In this document: piece by piece, positions 46,536-61,119 of the stretch | Layout of the letters: each line of letters opens with the position of its first letter | Position numbering within the stretch: the stretch's first letter is position 1 | Source: Branchiostoma lanceolatum | Taxonomy: Eukaryota; Chordata; Leptocardii; Amphioxiformes; Branchiostomatidae | Length of the DNA: 64,000 nt | Direction: 5' to 3' | Assembly: GCF_035083965.1 (NCBI RefSeq) | Contig: NC_089727.1 | Coordinates: forward strand, 16,010,769-16,074,768 | The notes under the pieces: model-generated | The model's database searches: none | What the model was told of the DNA's origin: nothing | Seen by the model: the letters and a program-made list of their open reading frames with translations, nothing else | Program-made: the position numbers and the translations under genes

Positions 46536-49500
46536 ATGTATCACCGACCGATAGCTTTATGGTTCGTTATGGCCGCAGAAGTTCAACAAAATATCGTCTG
46601 TAGTATCTGTTTGGAACTCTTCCACTGTCCAGTGGTTTTGCCGTGCAGCCATTCTTTCTGTAAGAAGTGCATATCGGACTGGGTGGACATGTCTTTACAC
46701 AGACAACGCGCGGAAAGTTTCACCTGTCCGGAATGTCGAATGCCGTTCAACTTGAACCGGGGTGGAGTCGAGGCTCTTCCGTTCAACCACGCTCTCTCAA
46801 GCATGGTGGGCGCTTACAGAACGTCTGGAAATGGCGGGAATTTTCTGAGCGCAAACGGAAACGCTAGATTGGTTCAGGGAATGGGGACTCAAGGGGTACA
46901 GATGCCCGGCAGGTGTAGGGAGCACGGCAAGAGTCTCTTGATGTACTGTATGGCCTGTGAGGAGGAGTGCTGTCTGCAGTGTATCAAAGAGCCGGGAGGA
47001 AAACATCCGGCCAGCTCACCGCAACACAACGTCAAGAACAAGTACGTGGCGACGTCGTTGAGAAAGGTGCGTCAAGGAGTTTTATGCTAATCAATAAGAA
47101 ATAATTGTTTGATTTTTTTATGATTAAGAATTGGGGGAATTTTATGATAATCAAGAAACAAATGACCGAAATGTGCACCATATGCTTTCCTTCAACCGCG
47201 TACACACGGCGCGACTGATGTGAAGTGTGCACATACATACTTCTTTAGCTTAGAGAATAATGGTTGACAGATGAAATTTATGAAAAACATAATAGTTTGA
47301 TAAAACCCACTTTTTACGGCAAAGTTTTCCTTTTTGTAGGTTAGTTTGATGGACATCTCAATAGGCAGCAGGAAAACACAGGAGAAGATCTCGGATATGG
47401 AGACAGCGTTGTATGTGAGTACTGTCCATCATCTTCCGTTACTATGGTAACGTCTAATGAAGATGAAGAAAGCAACGACTGTTCGTTAAACATTGAACTG
47501 AGGATATAGCTATGTGTTTGGCCCAAGGGATGGACCAAATCTATTCATTCGTTTATTTATTTACAGGGCAGTACTGTCCATCATCTTCCGTTACTATGGC
47601 AACGTCTAATGAAGATGAAGAGAGCAACAACTGTTCACTGAACATTGAACTGAGGATATAGCTATGTGTTTGGCACAAGGGATGGACCAAATCTATTCAT
47701 TCATTCGTTCATTTATCTATTTATAGAGCAATACTGGAAAGGCTATAAACGAAATAAAATCGCAGATGGAAGCCATTAAAAAAGCATTGGACATGAAGAC
47801 GGCACAAATGATGGCGGCGGTACAGTCTGAGAGAGCAGAGAAACAAGAACGGTTAGACGCCATTAGGAGAGGTCTGAACATCATCCGAGACGACTCGAGA
47901 TTTCTGTTGGGGGAGGGGGGAAACTCGGAGAAATTCCTAAAGGTGAATGTGTCTTTTGTATCTATCATTTCTGTTGCATAAACGTTGCATAGACGTTCAA
48001 TTATGTCGTTCAGTTTGTACGGTCTTTCGTTCAAACATACACTACTGGATTGCTACCATTTATCCTTAGTCAACGTGCAAGACTCTGTACAAAACTGATG
48101 CATTTATTTTCATCATCAACAGGAGGCGCACGCTGTCCAAGTAAGGTGAGTATCCGATAGGACTACTGTACGATAGGGCAATATGAAAGGGTTTGTCTTG
48201 ATAAAGGTGATGGTTGTATGCTAATGATAGGATGCCGAAGTAGAGTTGCACTTGTCATGGGTTGTTTGTAAAAGCTATTGGATAGGTCTTTGAGGTTATG
48301 ACTAGCACATGTTTGAAGCACATGCTCTGATATGATTGCGTTAACAAGAGAAGAATATAAGTGTTGTGACACAGTGTGTTTCTAGCTCTCTAGAGTGGCA
48401 ATGATATCATGAGCGGGAGTCAAGAGTAAGACAAAATGAACAGAATGTTTTTCTTCTTCTCGAACATTTAGGGCAGCAGCAATATGTGCAAATCAAGACT
48501 GGAACGACCACAGTTTGGGTCGTGTGCAAAAGATTCCATCAGAGCGACAACTACAGACGGTAAAGCGCGCCATTGACAACATTTTCTGTCAGAAACCCAC
48601 AAACAAGCTTCAAGTACACGGCGATGGATGGCCAAGCTTCGAGCAAGCGAGATCTGAGTTCACACCGAGTAGTGCCCACGATGCTGGGACAAAACAGCAA
48701 CCATCACAAGGCTTTGGTGACAGAAGGAACAGCAATACGAAAGAAAACAAGGCTCCGTTGGTCACTTACGGGGTAAGAGCATGATCTTCATTTCGTAATC
48801 ACGGAAATGGAAATGTAAAAGTAAGGTCATGCACTAACAGGTCCCGATTTGAACGTGGTGTTATTCAAGCACGTAGTCGAGACTTTTCCATTAAAAAAAA
48901 CATTTTTTCCTTCTTCTAACAGAGACCGTATCGGATATTGACAAAACAACCAGAGTCGACAGTTTCTTCTACAGTGAACACACATCTGGCACCAGACCTG
49001 CAGCTTTTCCCGAAACTATCTATTTCTGGTACGTCACCACTTCCGACGATTGCCGAGGAGATCCCGATCGCTGACGACGGCACGCCGAAAATGACCGAGT
49101 CGATGCCCAACGAACCGACGAACGTACACGCGAATTCTGGAAATGCAAGCTTAAGAAGAGGACAAGAAGACATACGAGCAAATACCTTTTCAAAGCTCAC
49201 AAAAGAAAACCAGAAAGAAGAGGAAATAATGTTTCAGCAAACTGCTAAACTGTTTCTTTGGGAGTCGGATCGCACAGACTGGAAAGAACACGGAGCTGGC
49301 GATCTGAAAGTGTGTAACGTTTCATGTAACGTTACTGATAATGGTTATATACTCGCGTACCCTAGCCACAGTAATCCACATACAAAATAACGCTAGTTCA
49401 TGCTATTGTTTCAAAGAATCAATTCAGTAAAAAGTACACTTTTTATATTGTCTTATGTGATAGCTTCGTTACATATGCAATACCTGATTACATGTAGTTT

Positions 49501-50608
49501 CTTACTTAAAACTGATTATTTATCCCATCTATATTTAGTTCAGAAAAGTATTGTAGCCTAAAAACCTCATAATCCGAAATGATGGGTATAGTAGTATTTT
49601 TATTACAATCATTTTGATGAAAGAAAGGATAGCTGGGGTGTCATCCCATTTTTTCCACCCAAAGAAGATGTCAATATCAAATTTATTCAAAGTAAAATTA
49701 GATAAACCAGCAAAATACCACTATACCCATTATTTGGATTATCACATTTCTTTACATTACTTTTCTGAACTGAATAAATGGGTTAAATAATCAGTTATTC
49801 TTACTTTTCAACGAAAATTAACATTAAATCCATGTCAACGATCATTTCGCCACTAATTTCCCTAACTTGTTTAATATTTCCTGGCAGATACTTCGGCATA
49901 ATGTGACGGGTAAGGCCCGTGTCCTGATGTGGAGTGACGGCACGTACAGCGTACAGGCGAACCACTACATCACGGCGGACATGAACCTTGTGGACGACAA
50001 AATCGGTGGGGAGAACGCGCTGGTCTGGTCAGGCATCGACGCGGCAGACGGGTCACGGAAGGTGTCGTCTGCAGAGGCTTTTTTTTATTTGTTTAAACAT
50101 TACTGAAATCATTGCTATTACCTTTACCTACAAGGTTGTATTTTGGTGCCGTTTGTGTCTATCTGTTTGTTTGTTGACAGTTAAACTTGAGAAGCTGTGG
50201 ATGAATCATTATGATATTTGGCAAGTTGGCAGGGGTCGGGAAATAAGAGGTCAAGTTCGACAATGGGCTCCCTAGCGGCTTTCTAGGGTACTGCAGCGAA
50301 ACTTCCGGTTTTGATATTTTTAGTAAATGTTGCTGATTTCACAGATGTAGATGAGATACGAAAGCCTCTATACTTTTGTCGTGTCAATATGCTGCAGTGG
50401 TGCTATAAGCCCATGAAGCACATATATCCTTGCTAAAAATATGTCAATTCAGCTCCCTTGTCGTTATTGCCATGTTCTCCAGGAGGCGTTCTTTGCGGCG
50501 GCTTTTTCTGAGCCTGACGCCGCTATTCTTTACAAGAAGGTGTTTGAGAGATGTGTGGCAAGGGAGATGGCGAAGGAGCGGGCGGCCGCGGCTAGCAGCA
50601 CGCCTTGA
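46536..50608 (+). CDS. TRIM-type RING/B-box/coiled-coil protein with C-terminal RanBD1 domain
   Basis: Eight exons: 46536-47066, 47340-47414, 47727-47942, 48123-48145, 48472-48772, 48923-49309, 49888-50061 and 50483-50608. All junctions are GT-AG with matching phase. It encodes 610 aa from the first ATG, or 599 aa from the in-frame ATG at 46569 (MAAEVQQN), which fits TRIM starts better; positions below use the latter. RING C3HC4: C11, C14, C26, H28, C31, C34, C53, C56. B-box 2: C116, H119, C127, C130, C135, C138, H146, H153. Coiled coil about 167-265 (KSQMEAIKKALDMKTAQ, SERAEKQERLDAIRRGL). A polar linker follows to about 470. The Ran-binding domain is about 473-592: QQTAKLFLWESDRTDWKEHG, ILRHNVTGKARVLMW, QANHYITADMNL, WSGIDAADG and FERCVARE, the RanBP1/RanBP2-type pattern. 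Predicted role: a ubiquitin E3 ligase recruited by Ran-GTP or nuclear transport complexes (inference). The 75, 216 and 23 bp exons after the first match the usual TRIM coiled-coil exon series. Confidence 0.88.
47418..47727 (+). repeat. Tandem duplication of ~153 bp in the TRIM gene's intron 2
   Basis: AGTACTGTCCATCATCTTCC begins at 47418 and again at about 47571; each copy continues through GAACTGAGGATATAGCTATG and ends in an ATTCATTCGTT..TTTA(T/C) acceptor-like stretch. The distal end provides the real acceptor of exon 3 (tttatag at 47726), and the proximal copy carries an equally good acceptor (tttacag). An exon from the proximal acceptor would hit a stop soon. Confidence 0.8.
49499..49806. 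mobile_element. MITE in intron 6 of the TRIM-RanBD gene
   Basis: Inverted ends ACTGATTATTTATCCCA and TGGGTTAAATAATCAGT, with further pairing (TTAGTTCAGAAAAGTA with TACTTTTCTGAACTGAA; GATGGGTATAGTAGTATTTT with its diverged complement). TTCTTACTT flanks both sides (49499-49507, 49798-49806), a 9 bp target duplication. Confidence 0.75.
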
Positions 50609-50669
50609 GCACATCGTGAAGATACAGTGTATTTGAAGATGAGATCGTGATGGGAGTGATACTGGTAAT

Positions 50670-50868
50670 GCTAGGGTCACATTTCCAATCCGGGGCCCGG
50701 CCGGGCAGTCTTTGGGAACGAAAAAAATGATATAAAGGACAACAAAAACACTAAACGTACCTAAAATTATTTAAGAGCATAGCTTGTGCAAATTTATGGA
50801 CATACACTTTGATTTTTCGTTTCCGCAAACAGCCCGGCCGGGCCCCGGTTAGGAAATGTGACCCTAGC
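50670..50868. mobile_element. Palindromic element 3' of the TRIM-RanBD gene
   Basis: GCTAGGGTCACATTTCC at the left is matched by its complement at the right. The next block CGGGGCCCGGCCGGGC also pairs with its complement. About 60 bp beyond the stop, so it probably lies in the 3' UTR, where it could fold into a very stable stem. Confidence 0.75.
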
Positions 50869-51392
50869 ATAAAGATGTACGGAGTATTTCAACAAAACCG
50901 ACGTCCAAAGGTCCATCATCCAATAGCGGTATCATTGATAGTTATAACGGTTGTATTTTTGTTAGACAGCAAAATATGAATGCAGCATGGTGATGGACTT
51001 GGCAGACTTTGGGTGTTTGAATTAATTTCTATTAAAAGAAAGTTGATGAACTATGTCATCAAACGGAAATTCCACAAACATTTTTGCAAGGTGTTCTTTT
51101 GTAACCATACATTTAGTCACACAACACAACACGACAAGTCATAGGGCGACATTTGGATTTTGTATTCCCAAAAGAAGCTAGAAGAATTTAGCTTGTAAAC
51201 TTGAATATTGAAAGTAACTGATTAGATACAACTAAGTCGGTAATGCATACGTCTTCACATGAACAATGCACTATAATTGTCAAATGTCAAAACCCAAGGG
51301 CTGTAGTCTTAACAAGTTACCTGGTTTTGAGTATGGTAGTACATAGTGCACATTAGTACTATAGCTAAATACCATTTCTTTCCGATCCTGTT

Positions 51393-54004
<2,612 letters not shown>

Positions 54005-54059
54005 CTCCAAAGCGTCCTTGCGATATCGACGCCTGGAACAATAATCGTAGAAAATGTTG

Positions 54060-54640
54060 GATACACATGTGTATCAGGGGCGGGCAATAACGATTTCTCC
54101 AGCAAAAGAGCCTGGCCTCGATAGGTTGAAAATCGCAAATGAGACCCCCCGCCCCCAAAAGATAAACGCCGTCGCCGGGCAGAGAAAGCTTGCAAATGAG
54201 ACTATATCATATCAACCCTGAGATTAACAGAACGTTTGGACTTAACGTCAAGCTGAAAAAATGGGAATTGAATGCCCGGGTTGACTACATTCGCTGAGTT
54301 TCTACAATATATACCTCTAAAGACTGGTGAAATAGAAGCCCTTTCGCCCTCTCTCCGATCGACACTCGTGACTGCAAAGATACAGCTCATTGACCCAATT
54401 ACAGGTTTCATTTACCTACGGAGTAATCATTGACTTGGGTTGTATAACTTATAAGACAGAGGTGACTGCTGAGAAGATCTAAATAAGGAGGGGCTGCCTG
54501 CCTTTCTTAACGAAGGGCTACTCGTTGTGCCATTGGTACGTATGAGACGTACCCACCTATATCTTATGTGTAAACGTTCACTAGAAAAGGATGGGTATTA
54601 TTACGAACTAAAAAGGGAGAGAAAGGGAGTCCCATAGCCT
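54060..54640 (-). promoter_or_regulatory. Conserved upstream block of SULT copy A
   Basis: Matches 61120-61690 upstream of copy B, for example CGCCCTCTCTCCGATCGACA (54346 region and 61417 region) and CTGCCTTTCTTAACGAAGGG-type stretches. On the minus strand a GTATATAT motif follows AAGGGCTT(C/T)TATTTCACCAG, which may be a leader-exon donor or a TATA-like box. It is the likely site of the non-coding first exon and promoter. Confidence 0.4.
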
Positions 54641-54644
54641 TTCT

Positions 54645-54890
54645 GAGGCCGTAGAGGCTTATAGTTGTTTAACGTGGGTCTGTGTCTAGGGCACTAGGGT
54701 ATGACATTGGAAGGTGGAGCCCGCATCCCTCTCCTTCCACCACCTTTTACCTCTCTAACCATAGCCAGGTACCTATTCTCTACAACTAGGTGGAGACAAG
54801 TCATTTTAAGGGCCTTTCCCAAGGATACAAAGTGTAGACGGGAACGCCAGGAATTGACCCCGTGACCTCTCGATTTCGTTCCACGCCACT
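54645..54890 (-). mobile_element. tRNA-derived SINE, minus strand
   Basis: Reads on the minus strand with the same body as 16928-17192 (complement of GGTACCTATTCTCTACAACT and CCCTCTCCTTCCACCACC). The tRNA-like head at the right includes the complement of GAATTGACCCCGTGACCTCT. Confidence 0.55.
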
Positions 54891-55533
54891 AGGAACTTTG
54901 TCCCCTCAAATGTGAACTGTATACACATGAGATGATACACATATATTTATATATACTCAAGCATTGTTTTAAGGAATTTCTTTAATCACATTTCATAATT
55001 CTGAACACTAATAACATAACATATTCACATTTGTACACAGCATGCAAAATACATTTAGACCGTATGATATGGCTAATCTAGATTGATCAATTCATCACAT
55101 TTCACAAGCAAACCATTGTTCGTTTGAAAATAAAAACATCGAATTTCATGAATGTGATATGTCGACTAAGTAAACTTACTCAATTGTATTTTGACATCCA
55201 AGCATTGTTGCACATACCAGATCGTTTAAAAGTATCAAAATGCATGCTAAGTAACAGTAGACAGCAACAAATGACTAATAACCTTATGGATTAATGACTT
55301 TGGCGACGACAAACATGTGGTACATACTATATGTAATATAGTATATTAGATATTGGAAGTAACTGAGATACAACCAATTTGGTAATCCGTACATCGTCAC
55401 ATGAACAATGCACTATAATGGTCAAATGTCAGAACTCAAAGGGCTGTAGCCTTAACATATTACCTGGTGTTAGTATTACTACCGATCGGCACATAAGTAG
55501 TACATCTAAAGACCATCTCTTTCCCTTCCTGTT

Positions 55534-56780
55534 TTACTCAAAGTCGAACTGCAGACCGGTTCCCTCCAGCTTCTCCTTGTACTTGGCGTCATAAGCCTCG
55601 CTCTGAGGCACTGTGAAAGTGTTCTTCCAGTCACCGACCACACCTACAATCAAGATCAAAATCGTGCTAGTTTTGTATGTTAGGTAGAAAATGTCCGCAA
55701 TGTGAAAAGAATGAAAACTTTTTGTTTTATTTTGTGACTTACTTTACAAGATTTGGGGACAAAAACTTACCTCAGGTGAAATGTAAACCATCACAACACA
55801 ACACAATATATATAATACAGCACAACGCACAATCACTTTGTCTTGTACACGATAATTGAGTTTGAATTCCCACAATATGTTAAACTATGTATAGATCACA
55901 ACTCACCCACGTATACGAACTCACGTGTTGTATTGACAGAACTCCAGAACTCTCTGTCCAGAGAAGAAAACTACATCCGGGGTATTTGCCCCTGGTACCT
56001 AGTGCGCAGGTGCGAGATACTAAAGGCGGGAAAACTACTAGATAAACACAATACTCCACCTTTCCTGGCGATGAGACTTTTGGTTGTGGCTCCAGATTCT
56101 GTCCAAGCGGCCTTCAGACTGGCAATGGTGCAGGACTCAACAATGTCTGACGTGGTGACGTCATCCAGGGTGATGTCCAAGAATTCCTTCATCTTCCCGA
56201 CGGCACTGGACACGTCCTAGGTGAAATCAATGATATACAACGTATTGCAATAAATCAAAATGCACGGCGATGCATACTAGCATTCATGTATCCATGATAC
56301 ATTTGAAATATAACAGAACTCTCGAAAGCTAGCATCGGTAATTTGAACCCTTCTTACACCTTAAAAATAAATTGCCAAAGTATGAAAATGTAACTATATT
56401 TCTATTAAAAGTCAACCTGGAGACGCACCTTCTTCATATCTTCGTACTTGAGGAAGAGAAAATGGGGGTCGTCTTTCATCTGCCACCAGCCAAGTGCGTG
56501 GTCGTAGAAGTCACCAAACGGAGCTGAATAGAACGAAATTGGCAACGTAAAAAGACGTTGCCATGGCGACGATGGTTTTTACAACCCATAGATCACGTTC
56601 AAATAAAGACCTCATTCGCATAGATTATATAAGTTGATCACCTTCTCTACCCAAATAATACAATTTGTTCAAAGTTTGAAAGTCAAATCTTAGCAAAAAA
56701 GGCTATTGTACTGTTTCCTAATTGATTATGTATGATTTATGTCTAATAATGTCCATACATAATCCGCGAGCTTCATACTG

Positions 56781-56848
<68 letters not shown>

Positions 56849-56855
56849 ACATCAA

Positions 56856-56936
<81 letters not shown>

Positions 56937-59900
56937 ATGTAGTTAACATCCAAGGGCTGCAAGAATGAAATCCCCATCATTAACCACGATGAAATTATAG
57001 TATTTTGTCATTGATCATGTAAATTAGGTATTTATTTGCATAATTGATGATATCGATATTCATCTCTTATATCTCAAGGCATTCTTGAGTAATCGTCCTG
57101 TGGATTGAAATTCCTGTTGACACATTCTTGTACAATTCCTAGAATTCTTGCAGACTGAACACAATACTATACCATCGTCGACGTCGATTGGAAAGTAATG
57201 GCTACAACAGTTTGCAATATGGTTGATATTGATAAAAGACTTCATACTTTATAATTATGCCCCGAAATCACTTCATGGTGAGACATCTTTAAATGTTGAT
57301 AACCCTCGTATCCCTCGCACACCTTGCACGTCGCAAAAAAGTGTGTCTGACAGGAGCAGTAGGCGAAACCAAGAAGGTTCAATAAAAATGAAAAATATTC
57401 ATAAAAAATCAACGATTAGCGCTGGAGCGTAAATTTCAAAACGATTGATAAACAGGCGTCAACCCGCATTTTCTGAATGCAAGTTGCGATGCGTACCTCT
57501 TCCCGTTACCATGGCAACGGACTAGTCTACATTTTTGAGGGGCGTTTTCATTGTTATTTTCATTGTATCATACTTTGCTAGAAATAGAAGCCATTTGAAA
57601 GAAGACTAAGGTATCAGATCGTAATATCACGAAGTCGAGCATTTATTTGTTGTTTGTTTTGCGTTTTGTGCTGGAAAATTAGGTGTCAACAAGCACAAAG
57701 ACACACGTAAGACACTAAAATGCAGGTAATACAGTCTCCCATATTGCTATTAATATACATTTCCAGACGTGAAGCTCCGCTTTTATCAAATTTAAGGCTA
57801 TGGCATACACTTTGCGCGCCCCCCCCCCTTTATTCGTATTTCTTAGAACGATTCAGATGGCTCCCTTTGGCCTGTACCCAGATCGCTTCCTCAGCACTCC
57901 GTCAGAGTCCACCAAGCCTGGGTGCGCACAACAGCAGCACTTTGATTCGTTGTCTAGTCCTGTGTGCCTTTGCTTTGTTATCGGCCAAGCTAAAAAATGT
58001 GCTTGCTGGCCCGCTTGTGCGTAATTTACTGCCAAGAATCCCTAAATTCATCACAATCTGTTCTCGCCTGAACTACATGATAGGGGGCGCTTATGATGTC
58101 GCGACTTGTGATAGGTGTCAAAGGCCAATGCGTTGACGTAAGACATCTTAACTTTTAGGGATGATGGAGAAGATAGTTTTCTTTCGTTTTAACTATTATT
58201 GACATAATGCATTATACATAAGGTCTCATTTCTGTATTACTCCGAGTGGGTAAAGGAATCCGTGCCCCAAAAAATGAACGGCTGCATGGACGTGTGTTTA
58301 TGTCGGTGGGAAATTCTCTTTTAACCAGCCCGACTGATCTCAAGCGTCAAACTGATGAAAGCTTGTTTGTAACGGAAGAAATTAACAGGTAAAGTTTGGC
58401 AGCCTCGCGCGGGGTCGGATGTCCACAGCCGGACATTGGCGGTAATTCGGTCGATCGCGTTCAGCTGGAAAGCGCCTATTTAGGGGGTGTAGCTAAGTGC
58501 CGTTTGTAATTGCCATAAAAAGGTATTGTATGCCAACTGGTAGTTGGCAATTTTTTCACATGATCTAGGGTAGATGAGCTCAACACAGAATGAATGACAT
58601 TGGTGCATTTCTTATAGCTTCATTACGAACGCGCCCATGTAAAACACGTTTTATAACATGTAATTGTAAGCCTATGGGGCGAAAAAACTCATTAATGAGA
58701 CCTTAAGAGACAGATTTGAAGCAACATTCCTTGAAAGTGATGTTTTTTTAGGAAGTGATGGTTTTGGAAAGACGACAAAGATGCCGTCGTCAATCATTGT
58801 GCTGTGATATGACGTACCGAACCCGTCGAGAAAGTCTTGCGCAAACTTGTCCCAGTTGCAGGTTGTGACAGATGCTGTGCCTAAAAGTAAAACTTGATAC
58901 TTCTCGAGATAATGATACAGTGACACCGCCGTGTCTTTTGGGTTCCTCATCACCATGATAACTTTCACCTGGAAGGAAGGGAAAGACAATGCGTTGTGAT
59001 ATACTTCTACACCACATTATCCTCTACATTTTTACAATTTAGATAAACGAAAGGAAGATAAATATGATATCACGAACTCCCGTAAAGCATTTACTCTGTT
59101 GATAAACTATATGACAAGCAAACATAGACATGTCCCTCTAACAAAATTGTAGTATGATAATACCTTGTATAAGGGAGCTTCAGGCATTAGCCTCAAGGGT
59201 CAAACCTCTGCACGTAAAAGAACCCAACACACTTATCGAGAAGAGTAGGGGTGACCCGGTGTGCTTGGCCAAAAACGCGAGCCGTAGCGAAGCCGCATTG
59301 CACTACCACTAGCTACTTGAAAAAGCACCATGCTTCACCTCAAATGAGAATGCCTTGAAACGAAACGAAAATACCTTGCCCGTTGGATTCGAAATCATTT
59401 TGGGGGCCAGGTGCCGCGGGAGGTGCGTGTGAACGATCCTGGGGGAAGGGTGGTCCTTCACGATCACGTGACCTGGCTTGCCAAAATCGGGCAACCTCCC
59501 TTCAATAAACCATGGAATGTCTTTTGCCAGTATGTCCGTTTTTCCTGCTGCCCTCATCAGTTTGTTGACGATCTCAATGGTCCAGTTTGTGCCTGACAAA
59601 ATATAAACCACGTGACAAAAAAAGAATAATTATATAATCCGGAGTCGTTTGTCTGTCTGTGTGTTTGTTTGTTTGTGAACAGCATAACTCGAGAAGCTGT
59701 GGATGAATCCTTATAATATTTGGTAGGTGGTAAGGGGTCGAGGAAACGAGGTTCAAGTTCAACAATGGCCTCCGAGCAGTTTTCTAAGGTACTGCAGTAG
59801 TATTTCCGGTTTTGATATCTCGTGTTCTGGACCAGGTATGGTCGTGATTTTGGAGCGGTTTAGATGTTTTCATGAAATATCTACTAACAAAATGACTCTC

Positions 59901-60090
59901 TTTTTTAAACGCAGCATGGCGGATGTGACGTCACACCCTACTTATCACCCTTACCTGCTTTTGGGTAAGTCAAAATGACGACGTCATCATCGCGTATGAC
60001 GTAATCAGGCATCATGTCGAGGGTCTCTTTGGCAACTGTCAAGGAACCAAAGTATGCTCCCTTGTATTCAAACATTGACAACCATTCCAT
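55534..60090 (-). CDS. Cytosolic sulfotransferase (SULT family), copy B
   Basis: Six coding exons: 60090-59955, 59592-59375, 58968-58818, 56523-56429, 56216-56060 and 55643-55534; 288 aa. All catalytic motifs of copy A are kept: TYPKAGTNW, RIVHTHLP, MRNPKDTAVSLY, RKG then VVGDWKN. Differences: the N terminus is MEWLSMFEYKGAYF in place of MERWFKYKGAYF; exon 3 of the coding set is 151 bp rather than 145 (two extra residues, LLLG segment); and the intron between exons 4 and 3 from the 3' end is expanded to 2.3 kb by a trinucleotide array and other sequence. The gene looks intact. The splice donor after the 218 bp exon lies beside a SINE that duplicated it. Substrate unknown. Confidence 0.9.
56782..56936. 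repeat. (ATC)n microsatellite in SULT copy B intron
   Basis: About 50 ATC/TCA trinucleotides with a short AACATCAACATC interruption near 56845-56856. On the minus strand it reads as a run of ATG/GAT. Confidence 0.97.
59159..59378 (+). mobile_element. SINE-like insertion at a SULT copy B splice donor
   Basis: A 202 bp insert (59168-59369) with a GAAACGAAACGAAA-type tail is bounded by AATACCTTG on both sides. Copy A has one such site (about 53238-53246) and no insert. The body includes ACGTAAAAGAACCCAACACA and GTGACCCGGTGTGCTTGGCC. The right-hand repeat overlaps the donor of exon 59592-59375. Confidence 0.8.
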
Positions 60091-60763
60091 CTTCACAGCT
60101 TCAGGTGTCAATGCCTGGAACAATGTAGACAATGAGAGTTAACAGGTCTTCCATTTTGTATGCCAATCTTTGGAACTCATGACAAAGTATCTTTAATCAG
60201 AACAGTCCGAAACATGATCGAGTGATTGGCTTGCCTTTCTTGTGGCACCTTTAGAGTTTTTTTTTTCAATTGTTTATACTAATATGAATATTTCACATTG
60301 CATTGGGACTGTCTTGTCGGCATAAAAGTATGACAACATTGAAGGGAAGACGCGATGTATTGTAGCCTATTGGAAAACGAAGGCATACAATATGCAGGAG
60401 CATTTATGTGCACCATGCAAAATAACGACCTGCAAGGCGTGATCAACAATAAGGGCCTACCAAAAATTGCTTTTTGAAAAAATAAAGCTGGCATTTCGGC
60501 GGCACAGTTGTTTTTGATTGGTAAGCCTTTCTTGTGTGAAGACGCGATAATGTCATCTTGGAAGGCCCAGACTATCAGCAGGATATTCTTGTCAATAATA
60601 ATTTTCTCAACATTGACAGGTGTATGTCGTTACGAACCAGTCAGAGCATACCCTACAGTCTTTGACAACCTTGTAAATAACACCTCATGATCTGTCAACT
60701 TTAACTCCTTATGGAGTCCTGACTCAGTGACAATAAAAAGAAGGAAAAAAATCCCAAAGACGG

Positions 60764-60915
60764 GTTTCGAACTAATCTCCAAGCAGATTCAACGGTTGCG
60801 AAGACCGTATCCAACTGGTAGAAGAAATTTTTATGGCAATAAAACCTCCTTTTGCCAGTTGGATACAGATACGGTCTTTGTAACCGTTGGATCTGCTTGG
60901 AGACTAGTTGCGAAC
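60764..60915. mobile_element. MITE of the TAATCTCCAAGCAGAT family
   Basis: The element 60773-60906 begins TAATCTCCAAGCAGATT and ends ATCTGCTTGGAGACTA. The flanks GTTTCGAAC and GTTGCGAAC agree at 8 of 9 bases. Same family as 8297-8450. Confidence 0.82.
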
Positions 60916-61119
60916 CTAAGATCTTCGGTTAGCAAGTGTTGGATATAGTAATCTTTATTGTATTTATATGTATTATATTCATTCCCCAGGGGGATGAATG
61001 CATACGAGACCATACATGGTGTAATGAATATGAGAGAATGAATATAATAATGATAACGTTAAAATCCAAACCTAACATAATACTAAACACTACAAAATGT
61101 ACTACCCTATGTCTCAATC

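Noticed and set aside
56718-56936. Open frame reading as a long methionine run on the minus strand
   Set aside because: It is the translation of the ATC microsatellite within an intron and is not a gene.
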